A stretch of 7,846 nt of DNA, taken from positions 1 through 7,846 of the forward strand of contig JBNAVN010000084.1 in the NCBI GenBank assembly GCA_049700315.1, in the 5' to 3' direction. Positions 1 to 4,964 of this stretch are shown here, in pieces; the stretch's first letter is position 1, and every line of letters starts with the position of its first letter. This DNA comes from JAOAFX01 sp049700315 (GTDB lineage Bacteria; Hydrothermota; Tepidihabitantia; SM23-42; JAOAFX01). The translations under genes and the position numbers were made by a program. Under the pieces are notes generated by a model. It saw only the letters and a list, made by a program, of their open reading frames with translations. It was not told the origin of the DNA and made no database searches.

Positions 1-1
1 T

Positions 2-112
2 CTGCAACAGACAATAGGCTTACTACAAAACCTTCCAATCTTTCCACCAGAATTTACACTTCAGCAAATATCAGAATATCAAGTTCCTTACTACCCGTCA
101 TTGACTTTATAA
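2..112 (+). CDS. C-terminal fragment of an unidentified protein, cut by the window edge
   Basis: An open frame enters from the left edge and ends at TAA 110-112, giving about 36 residues. The visible tail contains LLQNLPIFPPEF and ends QVPYYPSLTL. The leucine/proline pattern LPIFPP resembles the region after the last target-recognition element in single-chain adenine methyltransferases and S subunits (typically a 'lPiPpl' motif). That is a weak resemblance in a short fragment. The other long-open frame here (to 165) reads as a Ser/Thr/Arg-rich string with little protein character, so this frame was preferred. The stop codon lies just after the -35 box of the candidate promoter that follows. 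Function is not assigned; if the methyltransferase reading is right, a second restriction-modification gene lies upstream. Confidence 0.4.
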   Translation: MQQTIGLLQNLPIFPPEFTLQQISEYQVPYYPSLTL

Positions 113-128
113 AATATCTGTATAAAAT
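101..128 (+). promoter_or_regulatory. Candidate housekeeping promoter for the small ORF and HEPN-like gene
   Basis: TTGACT (101-106, five of six to TTGACA) is followed after 16 bases by TAAAAT (123-128, five of six to TATAAT). The expected transcription start is about 134-136, which coincides with the ATG at 135, so a message for the small ORF would be leaderless. The -35 box overlaps the end of the upstream partial gene. The same geometry recurs at 1102-1129, which raises confidence, but AT-rich DNA gives such boxes by chance. Confidence 0.45.
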
Positions 129-134
129 ACCACT

Positions 135-281
135 ATGGCAGAGATTATCAGGAGGATTGATGTAAAGAAATTTGATTGGGCGATTAAATTCAAGAGGTGC
201 AAAATGCACCACGTAAAATATAAGGATTCGTCCCTGTTCCATTCTATCTACGAAAGTGGGGGATTATGCAAAAAGAGATAG
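135..281 (+). CDS. Possible small basic protein, 48 residues, overlapping the HEPN-like gene
   Basis: This ATG-started frame of 48 codons ends at TAG 279-281, beginning MAEIIRRIDVKKF and ending with SGGLCKKR. It is rich in Lys and Arg, with two Cys and three His, and I recognise no family. There is no Shine-Dalgarno sequence before the ATG, but a candidate -10 box ends six bases upstream, so it could be made from a leaderless message. Its last 16 bases overlap the start of the HEPN-like gene in another frame, an arrangement that would couple their translation. A small protein immediately before a HEPN protein could be an antitoxin or regulator, which is pure inference. The short length leaves a real chance that it is spurious; the same DNA could be a 5' leader. 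Confidence 0.3.
   Translation: MAEIIRRIDVKKFDWAIKFKRCKMHHVKYKDSSLFHSIYESGGLCKKR
196..210. repeat. Perfect 6-bp inverted repeat with 3-base loop (possible operator or hairpin)
   Basis: GGTGCA (196-201) and TGCACC (205-210) are perfect complements around AAA. The repeat lies downstream of the candidate promoter at 101-128 and 56 bases before the HEPN-like start at 266, inside the small ORF. It could be a repressor half-site pair or a small RNA hairpin. No T-run follows, so it is not an intrinsic terminator. Confidence 0.35.
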
Positions 282-736
282 AGAATAGAAGTCAAATATT
301 AACTTTACACAGATATTTTATTTGGGCTAACAGAATGCGGAAGCACTTTTATGATTGTTTGAAAGAAAAGAAGTTAACAAATGAAAATGCACAGAAGGAT
401 GATATTGAACTTTTTATGTATATGTCATTGTGGTACGGCGTGTTGTATGTGGTTATTGAAGGGTGGCGTGAATTGAGATTGAGAGATAAAATTATTGATA
501 GTCTCCTTATGTCCTCTAATGTAAATTTGTTAAGAAGATACAGAAATGCTGTTTTCCATTTTCAAAAGGATTACTATGATGAACGGTTTATGGAATTTAT
601 AACAAAAGGCAAAAATTGCGTAGAGTGGGTTCGAAATTTGCATGAGCAATTCGGAAGATTTTTTTTGCTATTCTTTAATCCCGAAGAATATAGCCAATAT
701 TGGACAAATAATAAGAGTACTAATTCTTATCCGTGA
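266..736 (+). CDS. HEPN-like domain protein, putative RNase or toxin
   Basis: This 156-residue protein is probably cytosolic, with no signal peptide or clear membrane segment. A largely helical sequence carries RRYRNAVFHFQ near residues 90-100. The core R93-N94-x3-H98 matches the R-x4-6-H motif that forms the RNase site of many HEPN proteins, and R followed by a polar residue is the common form. The preceding helix (about residues 50-72, MYMSLWYGVLYVVIEGWREL) and the following KDYYDERFMEF segment fit an all-alpha HEPN bundle. The start at 266 is supported by a G-rich stretch (GTGGGGGA, 256-263) three bases upstream, which is close for a ribosome site and not the standard GGAGG. It overlaps a possible 48-residue ORF upstream and is followed by nearly 400 bases without a gene. 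The HEPN assignment rests on the motif and helix pattern only; target and activity are unknown. Confidence 0.6.
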   Translation: MQKEIENRSQILTLHRYFIWANRMRKHFYDCLKEKKLTNENAQKDDIELFMYMSLWYGVLYVVIEGWRELRLRDKIIDSLLMSSNVNLLRRYRNAVFHFQKDYYDERFMEFITKGKNCVEWVRNLHEQFGRFFLLFFNPEEYSQYWTNNKSTNSYP

Positions 737-748
737 AGATAACTGAAT

Positions 749-774
749 GGTGGAGGCAACTTAGGGGCAGGGGG
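749..774 (+). other. G-rich patch with two-tier G-quadruplex potential
   Basis: Within otherwise AT-rich DNA just after the HEPN-like gene, the plus strand has GGTGGAGG (749-756), GGGG (764-767) and GGGGG (770-774). Enough GG runs are present for a two-tetrad quadruplex in DNA or RNA. A complementary C-rich tract sits at 1049-1060, so long-range pairing is another option. No function is assigned. Confidence 0.3.
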
Positions 775-783
775 CTCAAATTT

Positions 784-817
784 CTCCATTCTACAGGCGA
801 CAATAGCCTAAATGGAG
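784..817 (+). other. Two-part RNA hairpin downstream of the HEPN-like gene
   Basis: CTCCATT (784-790) pairs perfectly with AATGGAG (811-817). Inside it AGGC (795-798) pairs with GCCT (806-809) around a seven-base loop, giving an 11-bp interrupted stem. It begins 47 bases after the stop codon of the HEPN-like gene. No run of T follows, so a factor-independent terminator is unlikely. It may protect the 3' end of the message or be part of a structured RNA. Confidence 0.4.
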
Positions 818-849
818 TATCACTCTGTTAACTCAAAATCAAAATCAGA

Positions 850-868
850 CTGAAAAATAAATTTTCAG
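850..868. repeat. Perfect 7-bp inverted repeat with 5-base loop
   Basis: CTGAAAA (850-856) and TTTTCAG (862-868) are exact complements separated by ATAAA. The pairing is A/T dominated and lies in the long gene-free stretch. As DNA it could bind a dimeric regulator; as RNA it makes a weak hairpin. No neighbouring feature favours either. Confidence 0.3.
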
Positions 869-964
869 GCGGTTAAGATAATTGATTTCCAACTCAAAAA
901 AGAAAATAGGGTATGGAATGTGATGGATTTGAAATTATCAGGGCGCAATGCCTCAGGCTCTTCA

Positions 965-1037
965 AAGTATTTTTTGTTAGAGTTAAGCCGTAAGGCTTTT
1001 ATCCGAGATAAAGATTATTGGATTTAATAAAATACTT
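965..1037. other. Foldable three-way-junction-like element in the gene-free stretch
   Basis: AAGTATTTT (965-973) pairs perfectly with AAAATACTT (1029-1037), closing a region that holds two smaller hairpins. One is AAGCC/GGCTT (985-989, 994-998) with a GTAA tetraloop of GNRA type followed by TT. The other is ATCC/GGAT (1001-1004, 1020-1023). The tetraloop hairpin with its short T-run might act as a weak terminator. Alternative pairings compete: ATTGGATTT (1017-1025) with AAATCCAAT (1065-1073), and GAGTTA (980-985) with TAACTC (1044-1049). The element sits 65 bases before the promoter of the defence-like cluster. It could be a structured RNA on either strand, a transposon-derived palindromic unit, or chance in AT-rich DNA. 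Confidence 0.4.
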
Positions 1038-1101
1038 ACGAACTAACTCCCCCGCCGCCCTCAAAAATCCAATTTTTAGCCAACAAATTTAAATCGTATT
1101 A

Positions 1102-1129
1102 TTGACAAATATACAAAATCTAATATAAT
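1102..1129 (+). promoter_or_regulatory. Consensus promoter of the defence-like gene cluster
   Basis: TTGACA (1102-1107) and TATAAT (1124-1129) are both perfect consensus boxes, 16 bases apart. The predicted transcription start, six to eight bases after the -10 box, is 1135-1137, on the ATG of the RadC-N gene. The message would therefore be leaderless. No second promoter of similar quality was seen in the tightly packed genes downstream, so this probably drives the whole cluster. Confidence 0.75.
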
Positions 1130-1134
1130 AGTGT

Positions 1135-1491
1135 ATGTTGAAAAAAGAAACAAATCATAAAAAGTATACAAATGTATTGTGTGTTAGAGAAGGGCCGTTA
1201 TTATACTGGAAACATCCAGGTGGAAAACTCAGAGAAAAAGGCGCTCAATCTTTAACCGATGCTGAGTTGTTATCTATCATCATTGGCTCCGGGATAAAAG
1301 GTAAAGATGCTGAAAAAATCGCTAACGAAGTCTTTGAAAAATTTGGTTCTTTTAGGGGAATGTTTAATCAGCCGCTCAAAAAGTTTTTATCAATCAAAGG
1401 GTTGGGAGATGTAAAAATAATAAGGATTGCAGCTACCCTTGAGATTGCCCGAAGAATTGTTCAAGAAGTATTAAAAGAAATGGAGAAATAG
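1135..1491 (+). CDS. Stand-alone RadC N-terminal (UPF0758) helix-hairpin-helix protein
   Basis: The 118-residue protein matches the N-terminal part of the RadC family. LREKGAQSLTDAELLSIIIG (32-51) is the characteristic conserved stretch, followed by GKDAEKIANEVFEKFGSFRG and a helix-hairpin-helix, LSIKGLGDVKIIRIAATLEI (85-104). Full RadC proteins are about 220 residues and carry a JAB/MPN domain with a metal-binding HxH; that half is absent here and is not encoded in the next bases. What remains should bind DNA non-specifically but have no catalytic centre. ATG 1135 is the first start after the promoter and has no Shine-Dalgarno sequence; the first 25 residues are not family-conserved, so a later non-ATG start (for example TTG at codon 15) is possible. 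It lies 37 bases before the methylase-nuclease gene and is probably its accessory. The old name 'DNA repair protein RadC' should not be taken as a function. Confidence 0.85.
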   Translation: MLKKETNHKKYTNVLCVREGPLLYWKHPGGKLREKGAQSLTDAELLSIIIGSGIKGKDAEKIANEVFEKFGSFRGMFNQPLKKFLSIKGLGDVKIIRIAATLEIARRIVQEVLKEMEK

Positions 1492-1528
1492 GAAGTGTTG
1501 CAATATATCGCGCAAAATACATTATGAA

Positions 1529-4500
1529 ATGAAAAAGAGCAAACTCTTAAAAAGCACACAGCGAACACCAAGCCCTGTTGAAGATTTTGTCTTAAAAACA
1601 GAATGGACTGCAACCGCCAAAATAATGCAGTGGATCAATGAAATAATAAAAGAAAGACAATTACCAATAGGCATTGCAGAAGTTGAAACAAAAATTAGCA
1701 AGGAAAAAAGACGTCCCGATGTTGTGATTTATAAGGGTGCCTTAGATGAAGAAATAATCTGTGTTTTAGAATTCAAACCCCCATACTTTGAGCCGGATGA
1801 TGAAGATAATCTAAAAGAACCTGCTCGTAAAAAAGCCACCAAACTAAAATCACGGTATTTCGCTATCTCCAATTTTCAGACCTTATTTTTATTTAACACG
1901 GTAAAGGTTAATGAAATGAAACCGCTTGAGGAACAGATTGTTGGGGGATATGAGTTATCACAAATTGTTGACCTAAATGCGATTGAACTTCCAAAGTTTA
2001 GGAATAGCATATGCCAGGGATTAGAAAAGTTCCTTATTGATATTGCACAGTTCATAAGTGGTGAAAAGACCGAACCCTTAATTGAAATCAACCAATTACT
2101 CGTGTGGCGACTCCAGGAAAAGGTGAATAGACTTGCAAGATATTATAAGACAATAATTGAAGATGAATACCATAAGAATAGTGAATTCCGTCAGCAATTA
2201 AGAAAATGGTTTAATGAACAATTATGGGAATTCAATGCTCAAGATATTGACTTTGTAAAAGCTGCGCGTCAGACTGCATATCTTTTAGTCAATAAGATTA
2301 TGTTTTATTGCGCACTTCAGGCAAAACGGCAGAGGCAACTTGACCCTCTAAACATCCCGGACGATTTAACCAAAGGTGGATTGCTAAAAAATCACCTGCA
2401 GAACTATTTTGATTATGTTCTACAAAATATTGATTATGAGAGTATATATGATGCAGATTTCATTGATTCACTTGCATTTCCTGAAAAGGAGGCAGTTGTA
2501 GATGAAATTAGAAATTTAGTAAAGATACTTAAACACTACAAATTTTCAACCCTTGGGTTTGATATAATCGGATATATCTTTGAGAAGTTAATTCCAGCAG
2601 AAGAGCGCCACAACCTTGGACAGTATTTTACGCATTCAAATATTGTTGACCTTATCTTAGGATTCTGCCTGAAAAATGAAAAAGATAAAGTCCTTGACCC
2701 GGCCTGTGGTGCGGGAACATTTCTGGTGCGTGCCTATCAATATAAGAAACTTATGAATTTAAGACTACATCATGAAGATATATTAGAAGACCTCTGGGGG
2801 ATTGATATTGCTAAATTCCCTGCCCATCTTGCAACAATAAATTTAGCAATTCGCGAACTATCAGTGGATAAGAATTATCCGATGATTGTTAATTCAGATT
2901 TTTTCAATCTTAATGCCGCTCCGGAAGGTATGAAATTGCCTGAGAAATGGCGAAAAGTTGTGACTGTTGCTTTGGGCAAAATGGGTAAAGAGACCACATA
3001 TCCAAGACGGTTTGATTGTATTGTAGGTAATCCACCATATACGCGTCATGAGGAGATTCCTGAAATCGGTGTGGACAAAGACAGACTAATAAAAAATGCT
3101 CTGTTTGTTAATAACCAGAAACTTGCGGACATTTCAAAAAGGGCAGGTATCCATGCCTATTTCTTTGTTCATGGAACGAAATTTTTGAAAGAAGGTGGTT
3201 ATTTTGGGTTTATCGTTTCCAATTCCTGGCTTGATGTTGATTATGGAAAAGGACTTCAGGAATTTTTCCTCAAAAATTACAAGATAATTGCGATAATTGA
3301 ATCAAAAGTAGAAAGGTGGTTTGAAGATGCAGATATAAATCCCTGTATTGTTATTCTGCAAAAATGTAAAAACTCTGAAGAACGTGATGAAAATTTTGTC
3401 CATTTTGTCTATATCAAAAAGAAACTTTCTGAGTTAATACCGCCAGTTTCTGAAAATTGGGCAAAACAGAAGGAAAGAAAAGACGCTATTGATGCACTAA
3501 TAAAAACAATCCTTTTTCACAATGATTTTTATGAAAATGAAGATTTAAAAATCTTTCCCAAAAAGCAGAAAGAACTATGGGAAGAAAGATATGATTATGA
3601 TGTGCAGAAATATGTGGGTGCAAAATGGGGAAAATATATAAGGGCACCCCAGATATTCTTTAGAATATTGGAAAAAGGAAAAGGGAAACTTGTGGCGCTG
3701 AAAAAAATAGCTGATGTAAGGAGAGGTTATATTCCATGGCCGTATGAGGTTTTTAGAATTAGCAGAGACACAGTAAATAAAGAAAAATTTTTACGGCAAT
3801 TTACTGTTGAGACAATTTCGAGTCCAACCGAATGCAATCAAATAATAATAAGTAATGAAGTATTATTACCTTTTCACATTTTAATAATAAATAAACCATT
3901 TTCGGAAATTCATGATGCAGACTTAAGACAATACATCAAAAAAGTGGCACGGAAAGTGGAAAGAGCTCGCAAGAATGCAGAAACGTGGTTTATGATGGCG
4001 CCAAGAGACCCATATCCATTAGTTTGGCCTAGGACGCCTTATGATAGACATATCGTTTTTCTTAACGAAAAAAATGTTGCTGTTGTTGACCACGTTGAGA
4101 TTAAACCAAAAGAAGTTGATAGTAAAATTTTATGTGCAATTTTGAATAGCACAATTTATGCATTATTTAGAGAAACACTGGGTAGAACCGGGTTAGGTGG
4201 CGGCACGCTTAAAACAGAAGTTATTGATATGAATACTTTTCCAGTTCCTCAACAATCAGCGATAACTATATCACCAAAAAAAATAATTGATTTGCTTCAT
4301 GGTATAGGCCAACGTAGGATTGAATCCATTTTTGATGAACTCGGTGCCTCTTCTCCGGAGGAAGTCTCGCTTGATAAAGTCAAACCTGACCGCAGAGAAT
4401 TGGACAAAATCATTATGGGTAATATTCTTGGACTTACTGAAGAAGAGCAACTTGAGGTATATCGGGAAGTAATTGACCTTGTCAAATCAAGAATTGAAAA

Positions 4501-4963
4501 GGCAAAGAGTTCGGACAAAAGGAAGAAAACGAAAGAAGGCATTGACATTGAATTATTGATTCAGAATGTTCTTTCACATATCGGCGAAAATAACATTGGT
4601 AAATTTTATAAAGAAAAAATTCTTACCCAGCCTTGTTATAAAAAAAACCTTCCCGATTTAGAAGGAAAATTAGAAATTGAAAAAGATCTATTCAGGTGGA
4701 AACTTTCTGGAAAAAATGGTTTTATTGACTGTGATTCAGAACTTGAAGCAGAATATCTTAAAAATTTCGTTGGAACTGGTGTTACCGAAGTTAAAATCCC
4801 GCGGGACAAGAAATATCTGAAAGGAATTCTACCCGAACTAACTGAACTGCGGGAAAAAATTGATGCAGTGGTTGATGAAGAAGTTCTTTCAATTTTGAGT
4901 GCTAAGACCAGAAACGAAGTTCTCCACCAGCTCTGGCAGGAAATAATGAAAATAGAGGAGTGA
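1529..4963 (+). CDS. Type IIG-like restriction-modification enzyme: nuclease, N6-adenine methylase and target recognition in one chain
   Basis: The N-terminal domain (about 15-130) is a PD-(D/E)XK nuclease: RRPDVVIY supplies D64, CVLEFK supplies E81-x-K83, and E51 or E53 may be the upstream acidic residue. A helical linker (about 150-340) leads to an N6_Mtase fold. Its motifs are GQYFT (364-368, motif X region), LDPACGAGTFL (389-399, motif I, S-adenosylmethionine binding), LWGIDI (422-427, motif II) and NPPY (501-504, motif IV, adenine-N6 catalysis). Residues about 700-910 form a target-recognition region, with VRRGYIPW at 730-737 and the typical ending ILNSTIYALF...GGGTLK...FPVP (871-907). 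Residues 910-1144 are a charged extension I cannot assign. The enzyme should methylate adenine in its own site and cut unmodified DNA, requiring no separate S subunit. No helicase motor is seen. The start at 1529 lacks a clear ribosome site. The next gene begins one base after its stop. Confidence 0.9.
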   Translation: MKKSKLLKSTQRTPSPVEDFVLKTEWTATAKIMQWINEIIKERQLPIGIAEVETKISKEKRRPDVVIYKGALDEEIICVLEFKPPYFEPDDEDNLKEPARKKATKLKSRYFAISNFQTLFLFNTVKVNEMKPLEEQIVGGYELSQIVDLNAIELPKFRNSICQGLEKFLIDIAQFISGEKTEPLIEINQLLVWRLQEKVNRLARYYKTIIEDEYHKNSEFRQQLRKWFNEQLWEFNAQDIDFVKAARQTAYLLVNKIMFYCALQAKRQRQLDPLNIPDDLTKGGLLKNHLQNYFDYVLQNIDYESIYDADFIDSLAFPEKEAVVDEIRNLVKILKHYKFSTLGFDIIGYIFEKLIPAEERHNLGQYFTHSNIVDLILGFCLKNEKDKVLDPACGAGTFLVRAYQYKKLMNLRLHHEDILEDLWGIDIAKFPAHLATINLAIRELSVDKNYPMIVNSDFFNLNAAPEGMKLPEKWRKVVTVALGKMGKETTYPRRFDCIVGNPPYTRHEEIPEIGVDKDRLIKNALFVNNQKLADISKRAGIHAYFFVHGTKFLKEGGYFGFIVSNSWLDVDYGKGLQEFFLKNYKIIAIIESKVERWFEDADINPCIVILQKCKNSEERDENFVHFVYIKKKLSELIPPVSENWAKQKERKDAIDALIKTILFHNDFYENEDLKIFPKKQKELWEERYDYDVQKYVGAKWGKYIRAPQIFFRILEKGKGKLVALKKIADVRRGYIPWPYEVFRISRDTVNKEKFLRQFTVETISSPTECNQIIISNEVLLPFHILIINKPFSEIHDADLRQYIKKVARKVERARKNAETWFMMAPRDPYPLVWPRTPYDRHIVFLNEKNVAVVDHVEIKPKEVDSKILCAILNSTIYALFRETLGRTGLGGGTLKTEVIDMNTFPVPQQSAITISPKKIIDLLHGIGQRRIESIFDELGASSPEEVSLDKVKPDRRELDKIIMGNILGLTEEEQLEVYREVIDLVKSRIEKAKSSDKRKKTKEGIDIELLIQNVLSHIGENNIGKFYKEKILTQPCYKKNLPDLEGKLEIEKDLFRWKLSGKNGFIDCDSELEAEYLKNFVGTGVTEVKIPRDKKYLKGILPELTELREKIDAVVDEEVLSILSAKTRNEVLHQLWQEIMKIEE
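4955..4960 (+). promoter_or_regulatory. Ribosome binding site of the GHKL ATPase gene
   Basis: GAGGAG lies inside the last codons of the methylase-nuclease gene, four bases before ATG 4965. It is the best Shine-Dalgarno match in the cluster and supports this start. Its position implies that ribosomes finishing the upstream gene can restart here. Confidence 0.7.
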
Positions 4964-4964
4964 G

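Noticed and set aside
54..242. 62-residue minus-strand reading frame at the left edge
   Set aside because: It has no ribosome site or recognisable motif, and it overlaps the plus-strand promoter and small ORF. It looks like an antisense shadow.
913..993. 26-codon plus-strand frame (MECDGFEIIRAQ...) in the gene-free stretch
   Set aside because: It is too short, its upstream GGG is poorly placed as a ribosome site, and it runs into the hairpin region. There is no supporting evidence.
976..1049. Integron attC-like site suggested by GTTAG and CTAAC
   Set aside because: The order is GTTAG first and CTAAC second, opposite to the RYYYAAC...GTTRRRY order of attC. Internal L sites are absent.
737..1134. 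CRISPR array, tRNA or known riboswitch in the gene-free stretch
   Set aside because: There is no repeated unit at regular spacing, no cloverleaf with a T-arm, and no riboswitch core I recognise. The short AACTCAAAA pair (830-838, 891-899) is within chance for AT-rich DNA.
1498..1523. Possible promoter (TTGCAA / TACATT) before the methylase-nuclease gene
   Set aside because: Each box matches only four of six positions, and the spacing is 14 bases. The gene is 37 bases behind the RadC-N gene and is probably transcribed with it.
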